A stretch of 64,000 nucleotides of DNA from Psychrobacter phenylpyruvicus DSM 7000 = NBRC 102152 (GCF_000685805.1 NZ_JMKP01000002.1:115379-179378), one strand, 5' to 3'; numbered from the stretch's first letter, positions 47,963 through 57,624 are shown. The notes: a model not told the origin generated them from the letters alone. Numbers and translations: made by a program.

Positions 47963-49702
47963 ATGTTAAGAGACCTGTTGCAGCAACGTTATCCTCAAGC
48001 AGCTTCCAGAAATGCCCCCTTAAAAATGAGCCATGATATCGGCCCCACAGACACTCCCTTAATTGAAGACACTATTGGCGATTATTTTGACAAAGTAGTG
48101 GCTCAATATCCCGATAAAGAAGCCCTGGTATCGCGTCATCAAAACATCCGTATGACTTATAAACAATTGCAGCAACAAGCCAATCAATTGGCGAGTAGCA
48201 TGATTAATATGGGGTTAGAGAAAGGCGACCGTGTCGGTATCTGGTCACATAACAATGCACAGTGGCTACTGATGCAATTGGCTACTGCCAAAGCGGGTGT
48301 TATTTTAGTCAATATCAACCCTGCTTATCGTATCTCAGAGCTGCAATATGCGCTGAATAAAGTGGACTGCAAAGTATTGGTCTATATGCGCCACTTTAAG
48401 AGCAGTGACTATGTACAAATGGTGCAGGAAATGGCGCCAGAGATTTGCCATCAAAACTACCGCTATTTGGAGCTAACTACCTTACCCAATTTAAAACGTT
48501 TGATTTTGATTGACCAACCAGGCACTTGGGAAACCTTTGGCTATATGCAGAACTTCTCGGATTGGATAGCAGAGGGAGACCCCAATGACCCTAGATTGGC
48601 AGAACGACAAAAACAGCTAAATGCCAATGATGCGATCAATATCCAGTTTACCAGTGGCACCACAGGTACCCCAAAGGGGGCAACCTTAACTCATCGAAAC
48701 TTATTAAATAACGCCTATCACTTAGCAGAATCACTGTGCTTATCTTCCGAGGATAAATTGTGCTTACCGCTGCCTCTATATCATTGTTTTGCGATGGTAT
48801 TGGGTAATCTAACCATGTTATCCATAGGGGGTACGGTGGTCTATCCCAGTAGCAGCTTTGAGCCGTTAACTGTATTACAGGCAGTAAGTGAAGAGCGTTG
48901 TACTTTATTACATGGGGTGCCAAGCATGTTCTTGGCAATATTAAACCACCCCGAGTTCTCAACGTTTGATTTGAGTAGTTTGCGAGGGGGTTTATCGGGT
49001 GGTGCAAGTTGTCCAAGTGAATTAATGCAGCGCATCATCAATGACATGCATATGAAAGAGCTGAGCATCGCTTATGGCATGACTGAAACCAGTCCGAAGT
49101 CCACCCAGACATTGCCGACGACTGAGTTTGAAAAACGTATTTCGACAGTGGGTGTGGTTCAGCCGCATTTAGAAGTAAAAATTGTTGACACAGAGACGGG
49201 CGAAACGCTGCCTATTGGTGAAGTAGGCGAAGTATTGACCAAAGGCTATGCGGTAATGCAAGGCTACTGGAATGACAAAGTTAAAACCGACGAGGCAGTC
49301 GTTGATGGCTGGATGCACACCGGTGATTTAGGAAGTATGGATGAGCAAGGCTATATCTCAATTGTGGGGCGTAGCAAAGACATGATTATTCGTGGTGGGG
49401 AAAATATTTACCCCATTGAAGTTGAAAACTTCTTATATCGTCATCCCAAAATCTCTGACGTTCAAATAGTAGGCGTACCGGATAAACAGTTTGGTGAGGT
49501 TCTAGCCGCATGGATTATTCCTAGGGCAGGCGAAACCATCACTGAACAAGAGATACGTGACTTTTGTTATAATCAAATTGCTCACTTTAAGATTCCCACT
49601 TACATTCGCTTTGTTGAGCAGTACCCGATGACGGTAACTGGGAAAATTCAAAAATTTAAAATTATTGAGGCTATGAAAGAAGAATTAGGCATAGTGGCAT
49701 AG
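47963..49702 (+). CDS. AMP-forming acyl-CoA synthetase (FadD-like)
   Basis: A 579-residue adenylate-forming enzyme that activates fatty or related carboxylic acids. The ATP-binding P-loop is FTSGTTGTPKGATLTHRN, the adenine-contact motif YGMTETSPKSTQ, the hinge GRSKDMIIRGGENIYP, and the catalytic lysine lies in VTGKIQKFK. The ATG at 47963 has a near-perfect AAGGAGAG 5 bases upstream; the longer reading would begin at a TTG inside that region. It stands alone and the chain-length preference is unclear; medium- to long-chain is likely by family. Confidence 0.9.
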   Translation: MLRDLLQQRYPQAASRNAPLKMSHDIGPTDTPLIEDTIGDYFDKVVAQYPDKEALVSRHQNIRMTYKQLQQQANQLASSMINMGLEKGDRVGIWSHNNAQWLLMQLATAKAGVILVNINPAYRISELQYALNKVDCKVLVYMRHFKSSDYVQMVQEMAPEICHQNYRYLELTTLPNLKRLILIDQPGTWETFGYMQNFSDWIAEGDPNDPRLAERQKQLNANDAINIQFTSGTTGTPKGATLTHRNLLNNAYHLAESLCLSSEDKLCLPLPLYHCFAMVLGNLTMLSIGGTVVYPSSSFEPLTVLQAVSEERCTLLHGVPSMFLAILNHPEFSTFDLSSLRGGLSGGASCPSELMQRIINDMHMKELSIAYGMTETSPKSTQTLPTTEFEKRISTVGVVQPHLEVKIVDTETGETLPIGEVGEVLTKGYAVMQGYWNDKVKTDEAVVDGWMHTGDLGSMDEQGYISIVGRSKDMIIRGGENIYPIEVENFLYRHPKISDVQIVGVPDKQFGEVLAAWIIPRAGETITEQEIRDFCYNQIAHFKIPTYIRFVEQYPMTVTGKIQKFKIIEAMKEELGIVA

Positions 49703-49760
49703 GTCTAATTTTATGATTAATCTTTAATACGTAGTATATCTGTATACTCTTAGCTACTAT

Positions 49761-49793
49761 AAAGCCCAGGCTGAATTGTCAGACTGGGCTTTT
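49761..49793. terminator. Terminator after the acyl-CoA synthetase
   Basis: AGCCCAG-g-CTGA and TCAG-a-CTGGGCT pair around ATTG, with A3 and T4 flanks, between convergent genes. Confidence 0.88.
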
Positions 49794-49870
49794 GGCTTAA
49801 GTATAAAGTTGTCATTCAGGTAGTTAACAGCGTCAGACGAGGTATAATGTGTGACGGCTGCTACTTGCTT

Positions 49871-51508
49871 CTAAGACGCTTTTTCTAACGTTTTGCAAAG
49901 TGAGCAAACAACGCCATTGTGTTGAAGTGAATACAATACATCAGGACGCTCATATTGCTGTTCACATTCTACACAGTGATACAAAGTAGCCACTGGTGTT
50001 CCTTCGCTATCGAAACGAGATTCTTCAATACCATCATTATTCTGCTTTAGATAGTATTTACCTTTGGTAATAATGGCCATTAAAGGGGTCAGTACAAAGC
50101 CGACTACCAAAGCGATAATAGGAGAGTATGGTGCTAGGAAGTCGCCTAGAACCCCAAAGAATGCCAAGATAGATAGCCCTGCTGCTACACCAAATGCCAC
50201 CAAACCAACTGGGTTAAAGTCATATAACATACCGCGGCGGAATTCAGGCTCTTTCGGAGACAGTCCAAGTAGATACTTATTGATCGCAATATCAGTTGAG
50301 ACCACCACAATCCAAGCAATCGCGAAGTTAGAATAGAAGCCTAGGATTTTACCTAGAGCTGAGAACATATCCATTTCCATTAATAACAAGGCGATAGACA
50401 CGTTGAAAATAACGAAGATAATGCGACCTGGATAGTGTTTGGTTACTCGAGCATAGGCACTGGTCCAAGACAATGACCCAGAGTAAGCATTGGTAACGTT
50501 GATTTTAATTTGCGAAATAACTACTAAGATAACAGCCAAAGCAATGGCAAATCCACCGGGAATAATATTTTGGAATACTGATGTAAACTGTTGCACCGGC
50601 TCAGTAATGACATTGTCAGGTAGCATATTGGCCATTAAATAGAAGGCCAAGAAAGCACCTGTAATTTGTTTGATAGCGCCTAACACCACCCAACCTGGTC
50701 CTGCTGACAGCATGGCAATCCACCAAGACACTTTATTTTTTTCAGTTTTAGCAGGCATAAAGCGTAAGTAGTCAATCTGCTCACCGATTTGCATAATTAG
50801 TGCCAAACAGACGCCTGCACCCAACATAACTGCAGACATGTCGAGACCTGTATAGTCGCCATTACCGGAGAATGCGGCCCAGTCATTAACCATGCTTGGG
50901 TTTTGAAACACTAGGTACGCCACAGGTCCGACCATCAAAAACAACCATAATGGCGTAGTCCAGACTTGTAAGGTGCTTAGCGCTTTCATACCAAATATTA
51001 CCAAGGGGATAACCATTACACTGGAAATAAGATAGCCTATCCATAACGGCACCCCGAGCCCCATTTTTAGGCCCTGCGCCATAATAGCACCCTCTAAGGC
51101 GAAGAAAATAAAGGTGAAGCTGGCAAAGATGACACTGGTAATTACTGTCCCATAATAGCCAAAACCTGCCCCTCGCGAGATTAAGTCTAAGTCAATATTA
51201 TAGCGGGCTGCATAATATGAGACTGGGATACCGGTTAAAAAAATAACCACAGCGGCCAACAAAATAGCAGCCACTGCGTTGGTAGTGCCATAGGCTAAGC
51301 CAATACTGGCACCAATCGAAAAGTCAGCCAGATAAGCAATGCCACCCAGAGCGGTAATGGCCACCACTCCAGGGGTCCATTTACGAAAACTATGGGGCGC
51401 ATAACGTAGAGTATAATCTTCTAAGGTTTCATTAACAGCAGAATGCTCAGGTCCAGTTGGGTTTAATGGCGCATCATTGATAATAGGGGCGGTCTCTTTA
51501 GAGTTCAT
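49871..51508 (-). CDS. NCS1 nucleobase permease with C-terminal zinc-ribbon tail
   Basis: A 545-residue NCS1-family symporter (cytosine, purine, allantoin or hydantoin type) with about 12 membrane segments; GGIAYLADFSIGASIGLAYG marks helix 1. After the last helix comes a soluble tail of about 55 residues with two CxxC pairs, C512/C515 and C535/C538, that looks like a small zinc ribbon; standard NCS1 permeases end before this. I start at the ATG at 51508, with AAGGTG 7-12 bases upstream; a GTG at 51517 is the alternative. A sigma-54-like promoter lies upstream, suggesting nitrogen control. Substrate not assignable. Confidence 0.88.
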   Translation of the reverse strand: MNSKETAPIINDAPLNPTGPEHSAVNETLEDYTLRYAPHSFRKWTPGVVAITALGGIAYLADFSIGASIGLAYGTTNAVAAILLAAVVIFLTGIPVSYYAARYNIDLDLISRGAGFGYYGTVITSVIFASFTFIFFALEGAIMAQGLKMGLGVPLWIGYLISSVMVIPLVIFGMKALSTLQVWTTPLWLFLMVGPVAYLVFQNPSMVNDWAAFSGNGDYTGLDMSAVMLGAGVCLALIMQIGEQIDYLRFMPAKTEKNKVSWWIAMLSAGPGWVVLGAIKQITGAFLAFYLMANMLPDNVITEPVQQFTSVFQNIIPGGFAIALAVILVVISQIKINVTNAYSGSLSWTSAYARVTKHYPGRIIFVIFNVSIALLLMEMDMFSALGKILGFYSNFAIAWIVVVSTDIAINKYLLGLSPKEPEFRRGMLYDFNPVGLVAFGVAAGLSILAFFGVLGDFLAPYSPIIALVVGFVLTPLMAIITKGKYYLKQNNDGIEESRFDSEGTPVATLYHCVECEQQYERPDVLYSLQHNGVVCSLCKTLEKAS

Positions 51509-51940
51509 AGTGCACACCTTATAGCTCGATTGATAAATAACTTAAACCTAGAGGAACAAGTGAGTTTGCAGGCTGCTACCCTGGTTAAGTTTAAGAATAA
51601 AAGTAGAGGGTTAACGGGTTAACTTATTAAAAAGGTTGCAACTTATATGCCACTTCAAAAATAAGTAAGTGACTGTCATTTGCACCTTATTAATACATTA
51701 GTGCGCCATAGTGGAGGGTGTATCGCCAGATAGTGCTTAAAATGAAGGATATAGCTGCTTTACGAGGGGTTACTTTCAAAAGTAGAGTGCTATGTTAGAA
51801 TCGATAGACAGGAAGTTAGTTCTCATTTTGGCTCATGCCAAGGCAAGTAGTCGGGTTTAAAGGTGGTATGATAAACCGAGACTATTTACCAGAATTATTT
51901 ATAAGTTATAAGTCATCTTATTAAAAAAAGGATGTGTCGT
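51509..51940. other. Divergent region, NCS1 permease / formylglutathione hydrolase
   Basis: 432 bases. Holds the sigma-54-like site at 51637-51652 and, about 30 bases further upstream of it, a GCAC...GTGC pair near 51680-51705 that could be an activator site. No coding potential seen. Confidence 0.45.
51637..51652 (-). promoter_or_regulatory. Sigma-54-like promoter of the NCS1 permease
   Basis: On the minus strand the sequence reads TGGCATATAAGTTGCA, which keeps the GG and GC dinucleotides and the spacing of the -24/-12 consensus TGGCACG-N4-TTGCW, with two mismatches. The start site would be near 51627, about 120 nt before the ATG. Confidence 0.6.
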
Positions 51941-52801
51941 ATGTCGGCGTTAACATTACAATCTAAAAATCGCTGTTTTAATGGCGAACAACGTTATTAT
52001 AGCCATCAGTCTTCAGTGACTAATTCAGAGATGAGCTTTAGTATTTATCTACCCGATGAAGCCATTGCGGGTAAGACTTGCCCAGCGATGATGTATCTGT
52101 CAGGGCTCACTTGCAGCCCCGACAACGTTACTCACAAAGCTCACTTTCAACAGAAGTGTAGTGAGCTTGGAATGATCTTTATTGCGCCAGATACTTCCCC
52201 TAAAGGTGACAACATCGCTAATGATGAGCGCTATTTTGTGGGTCAGGGAGCAAGCTATTATGTAGATGCGACCGAACAGCCTTGGGCTGAGAACTTTAAG
52301 ATGCACAGCTATATTGTAAGTGAGTTCTACGATTTAATTCGCAGCCAATTTTCTATTAGTAGTGTAGGTATTACCGGTCACTCTATGGGCGGTCATGGTG
52401 CGATTATGTTTGGCTTTAAATACCCAAGCAAATTTATCAGTGTCTCAGCCATTGCGCCTGTCTGTGTTGCCAGTGAATCAGATTGGGGTAAAGCGGCATT
52501 TAGCGAGTACTTTGGTGAGCAGACACAGCAGCAGATGCCTTGGTCGCAGTTCGATGCCGTAAACGTGGTGGAAGAAGCAGGCAAGCAATACCCTTCAATT
52601 TTGGTCGATCAAGGCGCTGCCGATGATTTTTATATCGACGGCTATTTACGTCCTGAAGCGTTGCAACAAGCCTGTCAAAAAGTTGAGCAGCCATTAACCC
52701 TTAGATATCATGCCGGCTTTGATCACAGTTATTACTTTATCCAAACCGTTATTGAAGATCATATTGAGCATCACTATAACGCCGCATTAAGTCATGGATA
52801 A
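51941..52801 (+). CDS. fghA: S-formylglutathione hydrolase
   Basis: An esterase-D-family alpha/beta hydrolase of 286 residues that completes glutathione-dependent formaldehyde detoxification. The nucleophile elbow is G-H-S148-M-G-G-H-G-A; YLSGLTCSPDN and the late GFDHSYYF with the catalytic histidine are family hallmarks. I start at the ATG at 51941, because the ATG at 51932 directly abuts the AAAAAAGG ribosome site. The partner formaldehyde dehydrogenase (adhC) is not in this window. Confidence 0.94.
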   Translation: MSALTLQSKNRCFNGEQRYYSHQSSVTNSEMSFSIYLPDEAIAGKTCPAMMYLSGLTCSPDNVTHKAHFQQKCSELGMIFIAPDTSPKGDNIANDERYFVGQGASYYVDATEQPWAENFKMHSYIVSEFYDLIRSQFSISSVGITGHSMGGHGAIMFGFKYPSKFISVSAIAPVCVASESDWGKAAFSEYFGEQTQQQMPWSQFDAVNVVEEAGKQYPSILVDQGAADDFYIDGYLRPEALQQACQKVEQPLTLRYHAGFDHSYYFIQTVIEDHIEHHYNAALSHG

Positions 52802-52899
52802 TTGCTATAATAGTAGGCTATAACAGTGCTGCTAAATCTAGCGGCACTTTTGTCCCAATATTCTATTTACTAAATTTGTAATCATCTTAGAGAAATACT

Positions 52900-53619
52900 A
52901 TGAGCAGCACACAAGCCGCAGCCACCCAAGCCCGTCAGCGTGACTATCTTATCGCCCCCTCAATTCTTTCAGCGGACTTTGCTCGCTTAGGAGAAGAGGT
53001 GGAGAATGTCCTTAAGGCAGGCGCCGATGTCATTCATTTCGATGTGATGGACAATCACTATGTGCCAAATTTAACCTTTGGTAGCATGATCTGTAAGGCG
53101 TTGCGTGACTATGGTGTGGAAGCACCTATTGATGTGCATCTCATGGTTTCTCCAGTAGACAGTATGATTGAGCAGTTTTTGGATGCAGGGGCGAGTATTA
53201 TTACCTTTCACCCTGAAGCGACCAATCATATCGACCGTTCATTACAGATGATTAAAGATGGTGGCGCTAAATGCGGTCTGGTACTAAACCCAGCCACGCC
53301 GATACATTATCTGGATTATGTGATGGATAAAGTCGATCAAATCTTGCTAATGAGTGTTAATCCAGGCTTTGGCGGTCAATCTTTTATTGACGGAACTTTA
53401 GATAAAATCAAACAAGTGCGTGAGCTTATTGATGCCAGTGGTCGTGATATCCGTTTAGAAGTAGATGGCGGGGTAAAGGCAAATAACATTAGAGCCATCG
53501 CTGAAGCAGGGGCTGATATGTTCGTTGCTGGATCAGCTATTTTTAATCAGCTAGATTACAAGCAAGCGATTGATGCAATGCGTCATGAGCTAAGTCTTGT
53601 AGGAACGGCGCAAGCTTAA
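52900..53619 (+). CDS. rpe: Ribulose-phosphate 3-epimerase
   Basis: Interconverts ribulose-5-phosphate and xylulose-5-phosphate. A TIM-barrel protein of 239 residues with [16 protein letters not shown], the metal-binding [36 protein letters not shown] and the phosphate loop [11 protein letters not shown]. Usually followed by gph in other gammaproteobacteria; here two small membrane-protein genes follow instead. Confidence 0.96.
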   Translation: MSSTQAAATQARQRDYLIAPSILSADFARLGEEVENVLKAGADVIHFDVMDNHYVPNLTFGSMICKALRDYGVEAPIDVHLMVSPVDSMIEQFLDAGASIITFHPEATNHIDRSLQMIKDGGAKCGLVLNPATPIHYLDYVMDKVDQILLMSVNPGFGGQSFIDGTLDKIKQVRELIDASGRDIRLEVDGGVKANNIRAIAEAGADMFVAGSAIFNQLDYKQAIDAMRHELSLVGTAQA

Positions 53620-53701
53620 GCCTTGGCTTTAAGCTTAATAGCGCAATTCACCAAGTTTCAACTCACAAAAAACACAACGTGGTCAACTTGATAGAGATAC
53701 T

Positions 53702-54076
53702 ATGACAAATAATAAGCCGATAGACCCTAACCTAAAGGATAGTGCTACTAACAGTAGTGGGAGAAACGCTACTTTTGAGGCTCCGCCTAGCTTGGTGCCT
53801 AAAGGATTTACTATCGGCTTAGCTATTTTTTCATTGATCCTTAGTTTGGCCGGTTATGTATTTCGCTTTATTGCCGGTGATCCTATTACAGATATTCTGC
53901 GTCATGCTGCAGTGTTGGTTCCTGCCTTCGTAATTGGTATCCCAGTACTTTTTTGGTTGGGTGCTCTAATTATGAATAAGATTAAGGGAATGCATATTCA
54001 GCGCCGTAATGCTTTTACTTTGGGTTGGCTGATCTCTTGTGTGACTATGCTGTGGCTGATGGGTACTTATAGTTAG
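53702..54076 (+). CDS. Small membrane protein, 124 aa
   Basis: I do not recognise the family. About 30 polar, Asn/Ser-rich residues are followed by three hydrophobic helices (about 35-52, 65-90 and 104-122). It begins 82 bases after rpe on the same strand, with AGAGA near the ATG, and is followed by a second small membrane protein. The pair may be translated from one message. No motif points to a function. Confidence 0.65.
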   Translation: MTNNKPIDPNLKDSATNSSGRNATFEAPPSLVPKGFTIGLAIFSLILSLAGYVFRFIAGDPITDILRHAAVLVPAFVIGIPVLFWLGALIMNKIKGMHIQRRNAFTLGWLISCVTMLWLMGTYS

Positions 54077-54143
54077 CATTTTATTAGCCACTTTCTACTT
54101 AATTTAAAATAAGATTATATGAAACCTATAAAAAGGAATTCCT

Positions 54144-54455
54144 TTGTCAATTTTTGATCGCAATTCATTTTATTACCCTTATCCAGAGAATATACCAAAG
54201 GGACTGATTAAGGCCCTAATTATTGGTTGTCTACTTATGGGGCTAGCAGGACTGCGCCATGCAGAAGGCTGGCAAGGTTGGTTGGCGGTTTTTGAAAACT
54301 GGCTACTGATGTTAGTGATATTTCCCACTGCTACGGCCGTTGTTGCCCTTCCTTTTAAATATCGAGATCCCAGCTTTGAGCTAAAAAATGCTTATTATCT
54401 GGGTATGTTTGTGTCTTTGCTGTTTACTCTAGCTAAGCTGCGTTATTGGCGCTAA
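54144..54455 (+). CDS. Small membrane protein, 103 aa, TTG start
   Basis: An unrecognised protein with two to three hydrophobic helices (about 22-40, 47-67 and 83-97) and an aromatic N-terminus (FYYPYPENIP). The TTG at 54144 is supported by a strong AAAAGGA at 54131-54137, six bases upstream; no ATG in the right place exists. It lies 67 bases after the previous small membrane gene, and similar size, topology and position suggest related roles. Confidence 0.6.
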   Translation: MSIFDRNSFYYPYPENIPKGLIKALIIGCLLMGLAGLRHAEGWQGWLAVFENWLLMLVIFPTATAVVALPFKYRDPSFELKNAYYLGMFVSLLFTLAKLRYWR

Positions 54456-54608
54456 TCCAAGCCTAGTGCTAGGTTAAGCTCAATAAAACCTTACAAACAG
54501 CCACAAATAATCACTTTAGACAGCTGTCACTACAATTAGCCCTTGAAATTTGGGTCATTAGCGTCCATTGTTAATAGATACACATATGCTATATGAGGTG
54601 AATAGGGC

Positions 54609-54941
54609 ATGGTATTTGATTTTGAAAAAGACAACATTGATGTTGAAATTGACTCAGAGACAGGAGAGCGAAAGACTCGCCGTAACCAAGGCTTCGCTCA
54701 AGAGACGATACTGGAGCTGGTCGAAAACGAAAAGGGTCAAATCGTCCTACGTGACTCAGCAGAGTCTGAAGATCCTTTAGTAACCATTACTTTCTCAGAT
54801 AAGATTAAAGATATGCTTGGCGTTGAGGCGCAGTATGTCGGTCATAAAATGATTCATGCAGCGGTACAGGCCGTTATGCATAAGCAAGTGAGTCAGTGGC
54901 ATGCTAACGTCTATGATGAAGAGCCTGAGCATTATAGCTAA
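54609..54941 (+). CDS. Conserved hypothetical protein, 110 aa
   Basis: A soluble acidic protein without signal or membrane segment. Three blocks are visible: a charged N-terminus (VFDFEKDNIDVEIDSETGER), a beta-rich middle (IVLRDSAESEDPLVTITFSD) and a C-terminal GVEAQYVGHKMIHAAVQAVM helix. I recognise it only as a type of uncharacterised protein likely shared within the family Moraxellaceae. It ends facing rpmG across a strong bidirectional terminator. Confidence 0.65.
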   Translation: MVFDFEKDNIDVEIDSETGERKTRRNQGFAQETILELVENEKGQIVLRDSAESEDPLVTITFSDKIKDMLGVEAQYVGHKMIHAAVQAVMHKQVSQWHANVYDEEPEHYS

Positions 54942-55053
54942 GCGAGTTAACTATCAATTATTTCAACTTTAACTGTTTTTCAGTAACTGTTTTGACTATT
55001 GCTAAGATGCACTTTTATTTATAAGCAATAAGTATTTATTACAACCAACACAT

Positions 55054-55091
55054 AAAAAAAGCGGGTTATCATGAGATAACCCGCTTTTTTT
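55054..55091. terminator. Bidirectional terminator, 54609 gene / rpmG
   Basis: GCGGGTTATC and GATAACCCGC pair around ATGA with A7 and T7 flanks. Confidence 0.95.
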
Positions 55092-55110
55092 ATGCTATTA
55101 AATCAAAAAA

Positions 55111-55266
55111 TTATTTGATTTTAGCTTCTTTGAAGATAACGTGCTGGCGTACTTTTGGATCAAACTTTTTGATTTCCATTTTGCCAGGCATAGTACGTTT
55201 GTTTTTGGTAGTGGTGTAGAAGTAACCAGTACCAGCGGTAGATACTAACTTAATCTTGTCTCTCAT
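55111..55266 (-). CDS. rpmG: 50S ribosomal protein L33
   Basis: A 51-residue gene translated by eye: [14 protein letters not shown]..., then [10 protein letters not shown], a KMEIKKFDP segment and a VIFKEAKIK end. This is bL33 of the cysteine-free type, so it does not bind zinc. It follows rpmB by 67 bases, the conserved rpmBG operon order. The terminator at 55054 ends the unit. Confidence 0.96.
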   Translation of the reverse strand: MRDKIKLVSTAGTGYFYTTTKNKRTMPGKMEIKKFDPKVRQHVIFKEAKIK

Positions 55267-55333
55267 GATGTATTCCTATTAATTTGTAAAGTAAGAGGGC
55301 TTAAAAAAGCCTTCTAATTAGTCGTTTAACAGA

Positions 55334-55570
55334 CTAAACTTTTTCACCTTTGGCACGTAAATCAGCAAGTACTTTATCAATACCGTGCTTATCGATGATA
55401 CGCATGCCTTTAGTAGAAACACGAAGACGAACAAAACGGTTTTCAGATTCTACCCAAAAACGATGGTTATGTAGATTTGGCAAAAAGCGACGACGGGTTC
55501 TGTTAAGCGCATGCGAAACATTGTTACCCACCTGAGGGCGCTTTCCTGTCACTTGACATACTCGAGACAT
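55334..55570 (-). CDS. rpmB: 50S ribosomal protein L28
   Basis: bL28, 78 residues, full length. [23 protein letters not shown] and the basic [18 protein letters not shown] stretch are diagnostic. Start ATG at 55570 with AGGAG close upstream. First gene of rpmBG; its 5' leader contains nested inverted repeats at 55593-55640. Confidence 0.97.
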   Translation of the reverse strand: MSRVCQVTGKRPQVGNNVSHALNRTRRRFLPNLHNHRFWVESENRFVRLRVSTKGMRIIDKHGIDKVLADLRAKGEKV

Positions 55571-56157
55571 GACGGACTCCTAATAAAGTTGTAAGGCAAC
55601 TGGGTGACATGTCAATCATGTCGAGATAGTTGGTTGCCTTAACTACTCAAGATAACGAATCACAATGCGGCTATGGACACATAGGACTGCAACTTGAATA
55701 AAATGTTAACAGAAAGATAGTGGTCTTTGCCCTTTAATCGCCACAACAAGTAAAGGTTGACCAGAATAAATTTTTAAGGGCGTATTTATACCACATATAC
55801 CCAGTTTTTTCAAATTAAATGTTTATCTATTATCGCATAAATAACCCAAAACTTTAAGTCCCTAAGGATTAAGGCACTGTTTAACTACCTTAAACTCAAA
55901 GAGTTATATAAAATTTTCACCAGTAGCTGATAAATTCAGCTTAATAATTAAAGGTTAAAACTGCAAAACTTCAAACATAAATTTAAAATATGCGGATGTC
56001 ACAGCAAGATGTATCAATGCCATGTTAAAACCGGCTATTATAGCAGATATTATGCAGCAGGTTAGCAAAGTATCTTTTTAATTTTATCCCTACAGTAACC
56101 CGCCTTGTTAAGATTTATCTTAGTATTAACCTCAGGCTTATAGGACTCTCTCATACG
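55571..56157. other. Divergent region, rpmBG / MFS transporter
   Basis: 587 AT-rich bases. The rpmB side carries the nested hairpin leader; the remainder has no recognisable gene, and no Fur-type or other operator was found before the transporter. Confidence 0.5.
55593..55640 (-). promoter_or_regulatory. Nested hairpin in the rpmBG leader
   Basis: Outer arms AAGGCAAC (55593-55600) and GTTGCCTT (55633-55640) enclose inner arms GACATG (55606-55611) and CATGTC (55617-55622). The structure lies about 22 bases before the rpmB start and would be in its mRNA leader. Confidence 0.6.
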
Positions 56158-57624
56158 ATGCAAAAGCCGTCTTCTTCAGTTGCCTCCGATCAAGATAAGC
56201 CCTCGGCTGATAAGTTTGATAACAATGTAGCCACTAATACCAATCAGTCGCCTTATGCTTTGATGCTAGTGCTATTGACTCTGTATTTCGCTCAAGGCTT
56301 GCCCTCAGGATTTATTACTCAGGCACTGCCAGCTATTTTGCGTGAGTATGAGGTATCACTGGAGATGATTGGGCTGTCTGGGCTGCTATTACTGCCTTGG
56401 GCCTTGAAGTTTCTGTGGGCACCTGTGGTTGATAAGTATTTTATTACTAAGTGGGGGCGTTCACGCAGTTGGATTTTACCACTGCAGCTTATCTCAGCAA
56501 TTATTGTGGCCCTAGTCGGTTTATTCGATCCGCATCAGTTAAGCTCACCGCATACTCTTTGGGCCATTTATGCCCTGCTTTTTTTATTAAGCTTAATAGG
56601 AGCTACCCATGATGTGGCAGCAGATGGTTTAGCCACGCGCTCGTTAACGGGCTTGATACGCAATAATCCCCCTTTGCCTGCAGTGAAAAATCCTTATCAA
56701 GGCATGGGCAATGCGGCACAAGTGATAGGCTACCGTATGGGGCTTATTTTGGGAGGGGGCGTATTGCTGTTGGTGCTGGGGCAGTGGTCTTGGCGTTATA
56801 GTTTTTTTGCGATGGCAGCTTTAATTGTACTAAATACCATACCAATTTGGCGTTACCCCGAAAGCAAATATGCGGCCGCTGAGTCAAAGTTAACCGCTCA
56901 GCCAGTTACTCATCAAGTCTCTGGTGAACATCAAACTCATCCTAGTAACCGCAAGCTAACGTTGGCTTCCTTATTTGCCTATATTAAAAGTCAATATGGT
57001 TATTTTTGGCAAAATGAGCACATGCGGGCATGGTTAGCAGTGCTGTTAACTTTTAAAGTGGTAGATGGCATCTCTAGTGGTATGGTTAAGCCTATGATGG
57101 TGGATATGGGCATCCCGACTTCTAGTATTGGGTTATGGGCCAGTGTGCTAGGCTCTGCAGCTTCTTTGGTTGGGGCTGCTTTGGCGGCAGTGTTGTTAAA
57201 GCGAATGACTCATCATAATGCGTTACTAGCATTTAATGCGCTACAAGTGGCTACCACAGCGTTGTATGTGATTGTGGCTATTAGCTTTGAGCATCCAAGT
57301 TGGTTAGGGTTTGCCCTTGAGGATCAATCAGTGCCTTTTTGGTGGGCTTATGCAGCCAATGCGATTGAGCATTTGGCAGGGGCAATGGCGCTGGTTGCTA
57401 TGCTAACTATGGTCATGCATTATGCCAGACACGATAAAGCGGGCAGTGACTTCACTACCCAGGTGTGCTTATTAACGGTATTTAGTGGTGGGGCGCACTT
57501 AATAAGTGGCTTTATTGCGGCTCAGGTAGGGTATAGCGTCCACTTTATAATCAGTGTGGCTTTGGGCTGCGTATGCTTATTACCCCTAATTTACTGGCGC
57601 GGTAAGTTTGTTAAACAGTTATAA
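56158..57624 (+). CDS. MFS transporter, AmpG / RhtX-FptX-like
   Basis: A 488-residue permease with 12 predicted helices. LYFAQGLPSGFITQALPAILREYEVSLEMIGL and LPWALKFLWAPVVDKY match the AmpG and siderophore-permease RhtX/FptX branch of the major facilitator superfamily. AmpG imports muropeptides for recycling; FptX-like members import iron-siderophores. Neither a Fur box nor a siderophore gene is nearby, and PBP4 at 0.6 kb is far away, so the substrate stays open. The cytoplasmic loop between helices 6 and 7 is long and polar. Confidence 0.8.
   Translation: MQKPSSSVASDQDKPSADKFDNNVATNTNQSPYALMLVLLTLYFAQGLPSGFITQALPAILREYEVSLEMIGLSGLLLLPWALKFLWAPVVDKYFITKWGRSRSWILPLQLISAIIVALVGLFDPHQLSSPHTLWAIYALLFLLSLIGATHDVAADGLATRSLTGLIRNNPPLPAVKNPYQGMGNAAQVIGYRMGLILGGGVLLLVLGQWSWRYSFFAMAALIVLNTIPIWRYPESKYAAAESKLTAQPVTHQVSGEHQTHPSNRKLTLASLFAYIKSQYGYFWQNEHMRAWLAVLLTFKVVDGISSGMVKPMMVDMGIPTSSIGLWASVLGSAASLVGAALAAVLLKRMTHHNALLAFNALQVATTALYVIVAISFEHPSWLGFALEDQSVPFWWAYAANAIEHLAGAMALVAMLTMVMHYARHDKAGSDFTTQVCLLTVFSGGAHLISGFIAAQVGYSVHFIISVALGCVCLLPLIYWRGKFVKQL

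Noticed and set aside
48648..49016. 122-codon minus-strand frame inside the acyl-CoA synthetase gene
   Set aside because: Antisense shadow of a well-supported gene; no family features.
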